Below are positions 1 through 8,684 of a DNA stretch of 64,000 nt, piece by piece; within the stretch, counting starts at the first letter, position 1; each line of letters opens with the position of its first letter. The translations under genes were made by a program, and so were the position numbers. A model generated the notes under the pieces. It ran no database searches and was not told where the DNA came from. It worked only from the letters and a program-made list of their open reading frames with translations. The DNA lies in the NCBI RefSeq assembly GCF_004801405.1, contig NZ_SSOB01000032.1, positions 27,070 to 91,069 on the forward strand, read 5' to 3'. This DNA comes from Cohnella fermenti (GTDB taxonomy: Bacteria; Bacillota; Bacilli; Paenibacillales; Paenibacillaceae).

Positions 1-1456
1 GGACGGGGGCTTCCAGGCGGAGGTAGCCGTCGTGCGTCGCTTCGAGGAAGGCGAAGCTCGGGTTGTCGATCCAGCGCAGCGTCTCGCATTCCGCGACGGG
101 CTCGCCCCAGCGCTGCGTTGCGACGTAAGGAGTCTGGTCTTGTCCGTCTACGGTTACGGTGTTGTGTGCGCGCGTGCTTTTGAAGTAATGCCGCCATTCG
201 CCTTCCTCGTACGTATACCTGCCCGGATCGGCGAAGATAAGCTGGCCGCGCCACATCCATTCCAGGCTGAGCGCGTCGGCATGGCCGTGGGCGCCGCCCA
301 TTCCGGCCGCGTCGAAGAACAGGTGCTGGCCCTCGCTCTTGACGAAGTAATAGCCGGTCTGCTCGAAGGCGCGGCTGACGGTGCCGGGGCTAAAAGCAGC
401 CTGGCTGTCCCGCATCTGCAGATAGACGTCCGCCCCGAAGTGCCACAGCAGCTCCTCGCTGACTTCTCCCGCCGCGAGCAGCGCCTTGTCTCCGAGGATG
501 GCGCCGAGCAGGCCGAGCGGCTTGCGGCCGTGGCTGATCCAGTCCGAGTCGCCGATCGGCGTCGCTTGGCCGTCGGGACGGATGGCCGCTTCGGTGAACG
601 CTCCCATGCGCGCAAGCTTGCGGCCGTACTCTTCGGGGAACTCGAAGCCGGTCTTCAGCGCGAGCAGATAAGGCGTTCCGAACATGCCGATGCTGCCGTT
701 GTGGTAGTGTGTGGTCAGCTCGCTCTGAACGCCTTCGTCTCCGACCTGGCGCGCCATGCACAGCTCCAGCCGCTCGGCGGCGAGCTGGCGCCACAGCGGC
801 GAGCGCGGATGCTCCGCGTGGAAGGCGCCGATCATGAAGAGGCTCTGCATGTGCATGATCGCGTGGTTGATCTCGGCGCTGCCGAGGAACCGGACCAAGT
901 AGTCCGCGTGCTCGGCGAGGGCCGAGAAGAAGCGTTCGCGGAACGAATCGGACAGCCGGGGGCTCGATTCGACCATCCGGTACGTCCAGATCCACGATTG
1001 CACGCGCAGGCCGGTCTCGAGCAGCCGCCACGGGCCGGGGCGCTGGAAGTAGGTCGCTTCCTCGTAGGGCACTTCCGCCGGCGGGGAGTTCTGCACAAGC
1101 CACTCCTCGAAGTGTCTTGCGAACGTGTGGACGTACTCCTCGCGTCCGGTGAGCAGGTACGCCTTGCCGAGATCCTCCATATGCCAGTGGCGGTTCAGAA
1201 TCCAGGTGAATTCGAGGTCCTGCGTCGGGTTGTACAGCCAGTCGATCGGCGTCCCCATGTCGACCCAGCGGTCCATCGCCATCGTGAACGGAAGCCGGAA
1301 CTCGTTGCGCCCGGCGTGCTCGGCGACCTCGACGGCTTTCTTCGCCCGGTCGGGGTAGGAGGCGGCGAACACCTTGGCGGCTTCGCGCAGCTCGTCGTGC
1401 GTCAGGAAGAACGGGTTCGTACTTGTGCTCGTGTGCGGATTCATGCTCGGGCTCAT
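1..1456 (-). CDS. Heparinase II/III-like polysaccharide lyase (3' end outside window)
   Basis: The minus-strand frame is open from the ATG at 1456 to the window edge (about 485 residues seen). The N-terminal two thirds is a Trp/His-rich helical region like the alpha/alpha toroid of this superfamily (NHAIMHMQSLFMIGAF). It is followed by the heparinase II/III signature, with GGAHGHADALSLEW, then FADPGRYTYEEGEW and STRAHNTVTVDG. Such enzymes cleave uronic-acid polysaccharides or oligosaccharides by beta-elimination. The ATG overlaps the TGA of the upstream cupin gene (ATGA), so the two are translationally coupled; a second in-frame ATG lies at 1444. No signal peptide is visible, so it probably acts on imported oligosaccharides in the cytoplasm. 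The exact substrate cannot be read from the sequence. Long plus-strand frames across this region are GC-rich shadows. Confidence 0.85.
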   Translation of the reverse strand, partial: MSPSMNPHTSTSTNPFFLTHDELREAAKVFAASYPDRAKKAVEVAEHAGRNEFRLPFTMAMDRWVDMGTPIDWLYNPTQDLEFTWILNRHWHMEDLGKAYLLTGREEYVHTFARHFEEWLVQNSPPAEVPYEEATYFQRPGPWRLLETGLRVQSWIWTYRMVESSPRLSDSFRERFFSALAEHADYLVRFLGSAEINHAIMHMQSLFMIGAFHAEHPRSPLWRQLAAERLELCMARQVGDEGVQSELTTHYHNGSIGMFGTPYLLALKTGFEFPEEYGRKLARMGAFTEAAIRPDGQATPIGDSDWISHGRKPLGLLGAILGDKALLAAGEVSEELLWHFGADVYLQMRDSQAAFSPGTVSRAFEQTGYYFVKSEGQHLFFDAAGMGGAHGHADALSLEWMWRGQLIFADPGRYTYEEGEWRHYFKSTRAHNTVTVDGQDQTPYVATQRWGEPVAECETLRWIDNPSFAFLEATHDGYLRLEAPV

Positions 1457-1794
1457 TCCGCCACCTCGGCTTCCAGGAAGTCTTGGCGGAGCGGCGTGAA
1501 TACGTCCAGAATGATCGAATCCTCAAGCGCCACGACGCCGTGGGGGACGCGCAGTCCCGCATAGAAGCTGTCCCCGGCGCTCAGGATCGACTTGACGCCG
1601 CCGACGGACACCTCGAACTTGCCCTTGACGATGTAGCTGGTCTGTTCGTGCTCCTCATGGAAGTGAACCTCGCCGACGCCGCCTTTCTTGAAGCTGACTT
1701 CCACCATCATCAGGCTGCCTCCGGTGCCGAGGATTTTGCGGGAGGCGTATTCGTCCACCTTGCGGCTGGGGATATCGTTGTTGTGAACAATCAT
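1453..1794 (-). CDS. Small cupin protein, KdgF-like
   Basis: A 113-residue single-domain cupin. The start at 1794 is chosen because AGGAGGAAC lies just upstream, and the longer frame to 1902 runs through a terminator. Metal-binding motifs are visible: VHFHEEHEQTSYIVKG (cupin motif 1) and a second motif around VPHGVVAL. Proteins of this type next to polyuronate lyases include KdgF, which helps open the unsaturated uronate product to a linear keto sugar. Overlap with the heparinase-like gene supports a role in handling 4,5-unsaturated uronates. That function is inferred from context; the cupin fold itself is well supported. Confidence 0.8.
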   Translation of the reverse strand: MIVHNNDIPSRKVDEYASRKILGTGGSLMMVEVSFKKGGVGEVHFHEEHEQTSYIVKGKFEVSVGGVKSILSAGDSFYAGLRVPHGVVALEDSIILDVFTPLRQDFLEAEVAE

Positions 1795-1824
1795 GACGGG
1801 AGTTCCTCCTGTTCGATGTCGGAT

Positions 1825-1852
1825 CTTATATAGCAACAGCGCAACGATGCAA
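1825..1852 (-). promoter_or_regulatory. Candidate promoter for the cupin-lyase pair
   Basis: On the minus strand TTGCAT (1852-1847) is followed after 16 bp by TATAAG (1830-1825), about 30 bp before the cupin start. Its -35 overlaps the T-tract of the terminator behind the binding-protein gene, so the lyase genes may be transcribed separately as well as by read-through. Confidence 0.4.
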
Positions 1853-1878
1853 AAAAGGGCGCCGAAAAATCTCGGCGC
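1851..1878 (-). terminator. Intrinsic terminator after solute-binding protein gene
   Basis: A perfect 7-bp stem (GCGCCGA 1859-1865 with TCGGCGC 1872-1878) with a 6-nt loop is followed on the minus strand by CCC and six T residues (1856-1851). It lies between the binding-protein gene and the cupin gene and probably lowers expression of the downstream enzymes relative to the binding protein. Confidence 0.75.
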
Positions 1879-1923
1879 GCGATAAGATTGCGGTGCGATC
1901 AATCGATTCGATGGAATGCCCGA

Positions 1924-3336
1924 TTACTGGGCGAGACTGCCTTGGAGCTTGGCGGCGTCGAAGTCCGGGTCCGCCTCGATCTTCGTCGTGCCGTCCGCGC
2001 GGGCTTTGGCGAGCGCCGTGTTGTAGCGGGTGTTGAGGTCCTCGATCAGCTTGTCGAGGTCCCCGCCCACGACGACGTACTTGGTCATGACGTCGGCGTA
2101 CTTCGTGCCTTCAAGCGCGGCTTCCGTCGCGGTAATCGGAGTGGCCGGGTAGATCGCATCGTACTTCGTCGGCAGGAAGCCTTCAATGCCGGGGATCGAT
2201 GGCGTCGCCGCCGCTTCGATAACGTCCGGGATCAGCGATACGCCGTAGCCGCTCTCGTAATATTCCTTCTGCAGATCCAGGCTGTACACGTATTCGAGGA
2301 ACTTCCACGCCTTGTCCTTATTCGGCGAGTCGTTGCTGATTCCGATGTAGGAGCCGCCGACGACATTGATCGCGCCGTGGATCGTTCCGTCCGAAGTCGG
2401 AGGGAGCGCCGCGCCCCAGTCGATCGTGGTCGGGAACTGGTCCTTGTAGACGCCGGGCTCGCCGGAGTGATTGATATACATGCCGATCTTCCCTTGCGCG
2501 AACTGGGCGCGGAGCGGGTCCATGTCGAGGCTCTCGACGCCGGGCAGCATGCTGCCGTCTTCCATCATCTGATGGAGGGCCTGGGCGACGTCCTTCAGCG
2601 AGCCGAAGTCGAACTGGCCGGTCTGGAAGTTGTAGCCCTCGGCTCCGGTCGTGTTGCTCGCCGGCGCGATCGTGATCGAAGGGCGCCAGAAGCCGGAGGA
2701 GCTCTTCAGATTGCTCGCGAAGCCGTAGGCGCCTTCCGACTTGCCCGCTTCGGTGATCTTCTTCGCGTAGTCGACGAGCTCGGCAAGCGTCTTCGGAGGC
2801 TCGGTGAGGCCGGCCTTGGCGAAGAGGTCCTTGTTGTAGATGAGGCGCCACGTCTGACCTATATTCGGAAGGGAATAGATCTGGCCGTCGATCATGTTCT
2901 TGTTCTCGATCAGGACGGTGGCGAATCTGGCCTTCGTCGCGTCGTCCATGTAAGGGTCCAGCGGCGTAATGTAGCCTTTCTTCACGTAGGTGTCGAGGTT
3001 GTTGATCTGCAGCACGTCCGGCGCCTGCTTGCTGGCGAACGCGATGTCGACGGCGTCCGGGTAGTTGTCGGCCATGACCGTCATCTCGACCTCGATGTTG
3101 TCCGTGTTCGTCTTGTTGAACTCGTCGATCTTCGCCTGCATGAACACCGCGTCGTGGCGGTCCGGCGTCCAGTAGGAGATCTTCGTCTTCTCCCCGGAGC
3201 TTTGCCCTGAAGCGCTTGCAGAAGCGGCCCCGCTATTCGAGGCGTCCGAAGAACCGCCTTCGTTGCCGGAAGAACAAGCCGCAAGCCCAACGATCAATGT
3301 CGCGCCGAGCGCCGCATAACCCCATTGCTTTAACAC
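1924..3336 (-). CDS. ABC transporter sugar-binding lipoprotein
   Basis: 470 residues with a type II signal peptide (hydrophobic ATLIVGLAACSSG, lipidated Cys about residue 21), then a Ser/Ala/Gly-rich tether and a family 1 solute-binding fold (KTKISYWTPDRHD, PDVLQINNLD, GMYINHSGEPG). It would be anchored outside the membrane and deliver an oligosaccharide to the two permeases encoded upstream. No ATPase gene is present, as is usual for these loci, which share a genomic MsmX-type ATPase. It has its own promoter (3394-3439) and terminator (1851-1878), which fits the high expression normal for a binding protein. The ligand is probably a uronate-containing oligosaccharide, inferred from the lyase downstream. 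Confidence 0.9.
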   Translation of the reverse strand: MLKQWGYAALGATLIVGLAACSSGNEGGSSDASNSGAASASASGQSSGEKTKISYWTPDRHDAVFMQAKIDEFNKTNTDNIEVEMTVMADNYPDAVDIAFASKQAPDVLQINNLDTYVKKGYITPLDPYMDDATKARFATVLIENKNMIDGQIYSLPNIGQTWRLIYNKDLFAKAGLTEPPKTLAELVDYAKKITEAGKSEGAYGFASNLKSSSGFWRPSITIAPASNTTGAEGYNFQTGQFDFGSLKDVAQALHQMMEDGSMLPGVESLDMDPLRAQFAQGKIGMYINHSGEPGVYKDQFPTTIDWGAALPPTSDGTIHGAINVVGGSYIGISNDSPNKDKAWKFLEYVYSLDLQKEYYESGYGVSLIPDVIEAAATPSIPGIEGFLPTKYDAIYPATPITATEAALEGTKYADVMTKYVVVGGDLDKLIEDLNTRYNTALAKARADGTTKIEADPDFDAAKLQGSLAQ

Positions 3337-3393
3337 GTTGTAAAACCTCCCTTTGTCTTGTGCGCTAGCCGGAGAGCCCGGGTAACTGACTCG

Positions 3394-3439
3394 ATTATAG
3401 GACGGAACCCGCGAGGGGGGAGAAGGACATTCCGACTGT
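3394..3439 (-). promoter_or_regulatory. Promoter and candidate response-regulator operator of the binding-protein gene
   Basis: On the minus strand a perfect -10 TATAAT (3399-3394) has no recognisable -35. Exactly 20 bp upstream of it is a 20-bp box (3439-3420) that matches 15 of 20 positions, without gaps, with a box at 8684-8665, where the spacing to TATAAT is also exactly 20 bp. The shared features are ACAGT at the upstream end and TC(C/A)..CTC at the downstream end. A lone -10 with an upstream box suggests an activator-dependent promoter; the adjacent AraC-type regulator is the obvious candidate. Confidence 0.55.
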
Positions 3440-3454
3440 GGAGGGAGGAGGATA

Positions 3455-5053
3455 TCACTTTTTGTTCCGGTATTCCGTCGGCGTCAGCCCTGTATGCTTC
3501 TTGAACAGCTCGCTGAAGTAGGGACGGTCCTCGTACCCGAGCGAGGCGGCGATCTCCTGCACCTGAAGCCCGTCGGCGAGCATCGCCTTGGCCTTCTCCA
3601 TACGCTGCTGGGTGACATACTGCATCAGCGTCAGCCCCGTCTCCTTCTTGAACAGGTTGGCGAAGTAGCTCGGGCTGAGGTGGACCGATCTGGCGCAATC
3701 GTTCACCGTCAAGCTCTGATCGATGTTCTCCTCGATATACGTCATGGTCCGCACGATCAGCTTCGCCGCGTCGCGGTTCTGCCGGTTCTCGAGCATGCCG
3801 CAGCCGAGCGCGCAGTAGTCGTGAAGCTTCCGCTGCCAGCCGCTCAGCGACAGGGAGGAGAACTCCTTGATCTCGGCCAGCTTCGTCTCGAGCTGCTGCC
3901 GCTCTTCGTCCTGCACCTGCTCCGAGAGGGCGCGGAACATGGAGAACGCGAGTCCGTACAGCAGGTTCGTCATGATGGCGGGCTCGGGCGGAACCGGGTA
4001 CTGCGAGCATTCCATGAAAATATCGTCGAGCCACTTCGCCGCCCTGTCCAGGTTGCCCGACCGCAGCGCGAACAGCAGCTCCTTCTCCTTGTCGGCCGAG
4101 AAGCGAGGCGAGATGAAGCCGCTCTTCTCGGTATAGGGCAGGACGCAGTTGCCGCCGCTGTAGAACGAATAGGACAGCGCGGCCTTCGCCTGCTCATAAG
4201 ACAAATAAACGCTCTGGATGCCGTCCGCCTGGGAGCCGACTCCGATCGAGACGGACTGCGATGTCCACCTGTCGATATTCTCCCGGCAGCGCTCCAGCAG
4301 CTCCGCCGCATCGAGCTGTCCCGGCGGGTTGAACACGGCGACGAACTGGTGCACGTTCTCGCGCAGCAGAATAAACTTCGTGTGCGAGGCGAGCGTCTCC
4401 TCCAGCACGTTCTGCACGGCGAACCGGCCCAGCTCGACCTCCTTGATCGGCAGCTCCCGCGCCTTCTCCTCGAAGTTGTCGATCTCGGCGATCATGACGA
4501 GCAGAGGCGAATACGCCATCTCCATCTGCAGGAAGCCCCATTGCCGGTTCAGCGACTCCAGGCTCGAGTCGTAGCGGAGCAGCCTGCGGCAGAACTCCTG
4601 CCGCAGGTGGGGCATGCTCTCGGCAAGCTGCCGCTCCATCTCGCGCAGGACGTCGCGGCGGGAACGCTCGCTCAGCACGGCTTCCTTCGCCTTCGTCACC
4701 GCGTCGACAACCTGGCTCGGGGTGAAGGGCTTCAGCAGGTAATCGAATGCGCCGAGCTTGACCGCTTCCTGCGCGTACGTGAAGTCGGTGTAGCCGCTGA
4801 TGAAGATGATCTTGGACGGAATGTCTCCGTCCGCGACCAGCTTCACCATGTCGATGCCGCTGATGCCCGGCATGCGGATGTCGGTGACGACGATGTCGGG
4901 CTGCTTCTCCCGAATCAGCGCGAGCCCCTCCGAGCCGTCCAGCGCCGTGCCGACGACCTCGATTCCGTGTTGGTCCCACGGGATGCGGGTTGCGATCCCG
5001 TTCACGACCGTCTTGATGTCGTCGATGACGCACATCGTTACGATCCGTTCCAT
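3455..5053 (-). CDS. AraC-family two-component response regulator (YesN type)
   Basis: 532 residues. The receiver domain is at residues 1-125, with acidic DD at 11-12, the phospho-acceptor Asp about 58 in TDIRMPG, ISGYTDF and the conserved Lys in LLKPF. A long middle region follows (about 130-420, with a degenerate sensor-like segment), then a double helix-turn-helix AraC domain at about 430-530 (VHLSPSYFANLFKKETG, SLGYEDRPYFSELFKKHTG). The start at 5053 is supported by AAGGAGG 8 bp upstream inside the kinase end; the overlap with the kinase is 16 bp, showing coupling. It should activate the transporter and lyase promoters when phosphorylated by the kinase. Confidence 0.9.
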   Translation of the reverse strand: MERIVTMCVIDDIKTVVNGIATRIPWDQHGIEVVGTALDGSEGLALIREKQPDIVVTDIRMPGISGIDMVKLVADGDIPSKIIFISGYTDFTYAQEAVKLGAFDYLLKPFTPSQVVDAVTKAKEAVLSERSRRDVLREMERQLAESMPHLRQEFCRRLLRYDSSLESLNRQWGFLQMEMAYSPLLVMIAEIDNFEEKARELPIKEVELGRFAVQNVLEETLASHTKFILLRENVHQFVAVFNPPGQLDAAELLERCRENIDRWTSQSVSIGVGSQADGIQSVYLSYEQAKAALSYSFYSGGNCVLPYTEKSGFISPRFSADKEKELLFALRSGNLDRAAKWLDDIFMECSQYPVPPEPAIMTNLLYGLAFSMFRALSEQVQDEERQQLETKLAEIKEFSSLSLSGWQRKLHDYCALGCGMLENRQNRDAAKLIVRTMTYIEENIDQSLTVNDCARSVHLSPSYFANLFKKETGLTLMQYVTQQRMEKAKAMLADGLQVQEIAASLGYEDRPYFSELFKKHTGLTPTEYRNKK

Positions 5054-6816
5054 TCGTATTCCTCCTTCGGCATGGGAATAAGCAGAGTAACGGCCGTCTC
5101 CCGGCCGGGATCGCTCGTGAGCGTCATGGAAGCCTGCGCGCCGTAATATAGCGTCAGCCGCGCCCGAACGTTCGCGAGCGCGTAGCCCTTCAGCGACGAA
5201 TCCGGCTCGTTCATTCGCCGGAGCACCTGGTCGACGTCCATGCCGCTGCCGTTATCCGCCACGCGCAGCCGCAGATGGGAGCCTTCCCGGCGCACGTCGA
5301 TTCGGATCATCCCGTGCTCCTTGACATGCTCGAAGCCGTGCAGGATCGAATTCTCGACGAGCGGCTGCAGCAGGATCTTCAGAATCGGCATGGAGAGCAG
5401 CGCCCGGTCCTGCAGCGAGATGGAGAAGTCGAACCGGTCCTCGTAGCACTTCTGCTGGATGAACAGGTATTGACGGACGTGGTCGAGCTCCTTCTCGAGC
5501 GTCGTGATCTCGTTGCCGTTGTTCAGGCCGAGCCGGAACAGCAGGGACAGAGAGACAATCATCTCCTGCACGTCGGCGTACTCCTCGCTCTCGCTTTTCC
5601 AATAAATCGTGTTAAGGGTGTTGTATAGAAAATGAGGCTCGATCTGCGACTGAAGCGCCTTGATCTCCGACTTGCGCTTCTCCTGCTCCGACGCCTTGAC
5701 CTCTGCAATCAGCGTCTGGAGCTGCTCCAGCATCCGATTGAACTTGTGGCCGACATGGCCGACCTCGTCCTCGTAAGGGCTCTCGAAGCGAACGTCCAGG
5801 TCGTTCTTCTCGACCTTGGCCATCAGGCGGCGCAGCTTGTACAGAGGCTTGAGCAGCACGTCCGACAGCAGCTTGGAGAAGAGCAGCGCAACAATGACGC
5901 AGGCGGCCATAATAATCAGGATGAGCCAGCGAATGTTCTTCATCGGCCGCAGCAGTTCCGCCTCGGACTGGACGCCGACAAGCGTCCAGCCGTCGTTCAT
6001 CGTCGAGCCGGCATAGTTGACGAGCTGGCGATTGCCGTCGCGGTCGGTGAAGCGGAAGAAGCCCTTGCCGGTGCTGCGGGACATGTTGCTCAGGAAGGCC
6101 GGCTCCGCGCCGAAGTCGATGGACGAGCTGGACGGACGCACCACCTCGGAGCCGTCCGCATCGAGCAGGTACAAGCCGACCTGGTCGTCGATCAGATTCT
6201 CCTCGACAATCTCGCGGACAAGCGCCTCATTGAGGTTGACGGTCAGGAAGACGTCGGAGGAGTATTGGCTGCTGAGAGGACGAAGGAGCAGGGACAGCAC
6301 CCGCTTGCCGCCCACGAACAGGGAGTCCTCGTGCGAACCGATCCATTGGACGCTCCAGGAGGGCCGATCGAGCCAGGAGCCGAACTCCCGGTAGTAGTCG
6401 GTCGACGCCAGCTTCGTATCCTTGGTCGCATAGAAGTCGCCGATCGGCGTGTTCAGCAGGACGGATTCCACGAGCGGCTCGTTCAGCTTCAACTGCACGA
6501 AAGGAACCTGCAGCGCGGACAGGTTCCGGTAGTAACTCGTATTGTTCTTCGCCTGGACGTCCTTCATCGTCTGAACGAACGCATCGCTCAGCATCAAGGT
6601 GTAGGAGGAGACGATGACGTGACGGAGGTGCTCGTCCAGCACCTGTGCCGACTTGTTCAGCGTATTCTGGCTCAGGCCGAGCGCATTGCGCTCCATGACC
6701 CGGGACGCGAAGTAATCGGAGAGCATCCCGGTCACAAGAATGCAGAACACCGTCAAGAGAATGTAGAAGAGCTGAATTCGTTGCTTAAGGGATAACCGAT
6801 AGTAGGCATGCTTCAT
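5038..6816 (-). CDS. LytS/YesM-type sensor histidine kinase
   Basis: 592 residues. Transmembrane segment 1 at about 15-35 (IQLFYILLTVFCILVTGML) is followed by a roughly 250-residue extracytoplasmic sensor with dCache-like character and transmembrane segment 2 near 295-315 (WLILIIMAACVIVALLF). A HAMP linker with EDEVGHVGHKFN comes next, then a His_kinase domain with ALQSQIEPHFLYNTLNTIYW (phospho-acceptor His in PHFLYNTL) and a GHKL ATPase with VADNGSGMD. The extracellular domain may sense the binding protein or sugar. It is encoded between the permease and regulator genes and overlaps the regulator gene. Confidence 0.9.
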   Translation of the reverse strand: MKHAYYRLSLKQRIQLFYILLTVFCILVTGMLSDYFASRVMERNALGLSQNTLNKSAQVLDEHLRHVIVSSYTLMLSDAFVQTMKDVQAKNNTSYYRNLSALQVPFVQLKLNEPLVESVLLNTPIGDFYATKDTKLASTDYYREFGSWLDRPSWSVQWIGSHEDSLFVGGKRVLSLLLRPLSSQYSSDVFLTVNLNEALVREIVEENLIDDQVGLYLLDADGSEVVRPSSSSIDFGAEPAFLSNMSRSTGKGFFRFTDRDGNRQLVNYAGSTMNDGWTLVGVQSEAELLRPMKNIRWLILIIMAACVIVALLFSKLLSDVLLKPLYKLRRLMAKVEKNDLDVRFESPYEDEVGHVGHKFNRMLEQLQTLIAEVKASEQEKRKSEIKALQSQIEPHFLYNTLNTIYWKSESEEYADVQEMIVSLSLLFRLGLNNGNEITTLEKELDHVRQYLFIQQKCYEDRFDFSISLQDRALLSMPILKILLQPLVENSILHGFEHVKEHGMIRIDVRREGSHLRLRVADNGSGMDVDQVLRRMNEPDSSLKGYALANVRARLTLYYGAQASMTLTSDPGRETAVTLLIPMPKEEYEWNGS

Positions 6817-6854
6817 GAGATATCACTCCCCGCCTCCCATTATAGCGCAACAGG

Positions 6855-7700
6855 TCATCCCTTCACGGCTCCGGCGGATACTTGCATAAACGACTTGTTG
6901 GCGAAAATATAAACGACGAGCATCGGCAGGATCGACAGGCACGCTCCGGCCAGCATAAGCTGCGTCTCCGAGGCGGAGCCGATGCTGTAGCGCAGGCCGG
7001 CGAGTCCGACGGTGAGCGTCTGCAGCTCGGGCCTTGTCATCGTGAACACGAGCGGAAGAATGTATTCGTTCCACGCCCCGCGGAAGACGAACAGGCCGCA
7101 GACGGCAAGAGCCGGGCGAAGCAGCGGCAGCACGATGCGCCAGAATACGGAGTAGAAGTTGCAGCCGTCGATCAGCGCGGCTTCGTCGAGATCGCGCGGA
7201 ATGCCGCGGAAGAAGCCGATCAGCATGAAGAAGATCGAAGCATGGGCGCTGATCAGGATGATGATGACGCCCCACAGCGACTTCTGCAGGCCGAGGCCGA
7301 TCATCATGTCGAATTGGGGGCGAAGCACAACCGCCCCGATCGAGATGAACAGCATGCTCGCTTGGAGCACAACGTAGAAGCGCTTGCCGAAGAAGTTGGC
7401 GCGGTCGACGGCGTAGGCCGCCATCGTCGTCACCAGAAGCGTGCCGACCGTCGTGGCGGCGCTCACGAACGTGCTGTTCCACGTAAACCGGGAGAAGTTC
7501 GCCGCCTTCCAGGCGGTCGAGTAGTTGCCGAACTGCCATACCTTGGGCAGAATCGTCGCCCCGACCGTGACCTCCAGGTTCGTCTTGAAGGAGCCGAGCA
7601 CGGTAAGCGCCACGGGGAAGAGCATCAGGAAGGCCGTCAGGAGCAGGAACAGCCACAGAATCGTTCTCGGCACCAGAGTCAGTATTTTCGCCGAAGTCAT
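6855..7700 (-). CDS. Carbohydrate ABC transporter permease (MalG-like)
   Basis: 281 residues with six hydrophobic segments and the EAA cytoplasmic loop IPRDLDEAALIDGCN, which contacts the ATPase. The C-terminal end (ANKSFMQVSAGAVKG) is typical of CUT1 inner-subunit permeases. It follows the other permease by 20 bp and forms the membrane channel with it. Substrate presumably matches the binding protein and lyase of this locus. Confidence 0.9.
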   Translation of the reverse strand: MTSAKILTLVPRTILWLFLLLTAFLMLFPVALTVLGSFKTNLEVTVGATILPKVWQFGNYSTAWKAANFSRFTWNSTFVSAATTVGTLLVTTMAAYAVDRANFFGKRFYVVLQASMLFISIGAVVLRPQFDMMIGLGLQKSLWGVIIILISAHASIFFMLIGFFRGIPRDLDEAALIDGCNFYSVFWRIVLPLLRPALAVCGLFVFRGAWNEYILPLVFTMTRPELQTLTVGLAGLRYSIGSASETQLMLAGACLSILPMLVVYIFANKSFMQVSAGAVKG

Positions 7701-7720
7701 GGACAGCTTCCTCGCTTTCT

Positions 7721-8605
7721 TTAATAAATTTTGTCCATCTTCCTAGAGAAGTAGAAGTAGAGCGCCGTCACGACACCGACGATGATCGCCGAGGCGAAGC
7801 CGACCGCGCTGCCGTAGCCGAAGCGCTGCATGCTGGCCGTGTCAGCGGAGATGGGGAAGAACTGCTTGAACACGTACAGGTACATGACGTCGGTCTTGCC
7901 GTAAGGGCCGCCGCCGGTGAACACCATAATGCTCTCGTAGCCCTTGAGCGCAACCGTGATGGCGTACATGACGATCATCTGCAGCACGGGGCCGAGCATC
8001 GGGATCGTGATCTTGAACAGCTTCTGCGCCGCATTCGCTCCGTCCAGGGAAGCAGCCTCGTACAGATCGTTCGGAATGCCCTGCAGACCGGCGAGGAACA
8101 ACAGCATGTAGTTGCCGACGCCGCCCCAGACGGCGATCAGAATCGTGGTCAGCATCGCGTAATCCGCGCCGAGCCAGTTGATCGGGGACGAGATCAGATG
8201 GTACTTCATCAGGAACTGATTGGCCATGCCGTTGTACGCGTTGAAAATAATAAAGAAGACGATGGACATGACGGAGGCGCTGATGATCGTGGGGAGGAAG
8301 TAGATCGCACGAAGCAATTGCCGGCCGCGGAACGCCTTGTTCAGGATGACGGCCAGAATAAGCGAGAGCGGGAGCGTCAGCACCAGCTTGCCTCCGGCGT
8401 AGATGAACGTGTTCTTGACCGAGTTCCAATATTCGGCGTCCCGCATCAGCCGGGCGAAGTTGTCCAGTCCGACGTAGGTGGCGGAGCCGTAGCCCGGATA
8501 GTCGTAGAACATATACCTGAGAGCCCACAGGATCGGGTAGACTCCAAGCGCCAGGGTCAACAGCAGACTCGGCATGATGAATGCGTATGGTTGGGTTTTT
8601 CTCAT
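7721..8605 (-). CDS. Carbohydrate ABC transporter permease (MalF/LplB-like)
   Basis: 294 residues from the ATG at 8605 (MRKTQPYAF), chosen because GGAGGG lies upstream and the family begins with a short basic segment before the first membrane helix. The open frame to 8974 is an upstream extension of low-complexity sequence. It has six transmembrane helices and the EAA loop IPNDLYEAASLDGANAAQ. First gene of the minus-strand locus, preceded by a TATAAT promoter and operator-like box at 8639-8684. Confidence 0.88.
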   Translation of the reverse strand: MRKTQPYAFIMPSLLLTLALGVYPILWALRYMFYDYPGYGSATYVGLDNFARLMRDAEYWNSVKNTFIYAGGKLVLTLPLSLILAVILNKAFRGRQLLRAIYFLPTIISASVMSIVFFIIFNAYNGMANQFLMKYHLISSPINWLGADYAMLTTILIAVWGGVGNYMLLFLAGLQGIPNDLYEAASLDGANAAQKLFKITIPMLGPVLQMIVMYAITVALKGYESIMVFTGGGPYGKTDVMYLYVFKQFFPISADTASMQRFGYGSAVGFASAIIVGVVTALYFYFSRKMDKIY

Positions 8606-8638
8606 GGTCCTGCAGCCCTCCTCGAGTAGATAGTAAAG

Positions 8639-8684
8639 ATTATAGAAGAGGGGGGAGCGGCGGCGAGATGGACGATTCCACTGT
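8639..8684 (-). promoter_or_regulatory. Promoter and operator-like box of the minus-strand transport operon
   Basis: On the minus strand TATAAT (8644-8639) has no -35 match. A 20-bp box (8684-8665) lies exactly 20 bp upstream and matches 15 of 20 positions with the box before the binding-protein gene at 3439-3420. This arrangement fits an activator site for the locus-encoded response regulator. Confidence 0.55.

Noticed and set aside
32..6795. Long plus-strand frames opposite the first sugar locus (for example 32-1564, 1888-3210, 3494-5146, 5632-6795)
   Set aside because: They are GC-rich antisense shadows with Arg/Leu/Val-rich text and no family motifs; the minus strand carries clear enzymes and regulators.
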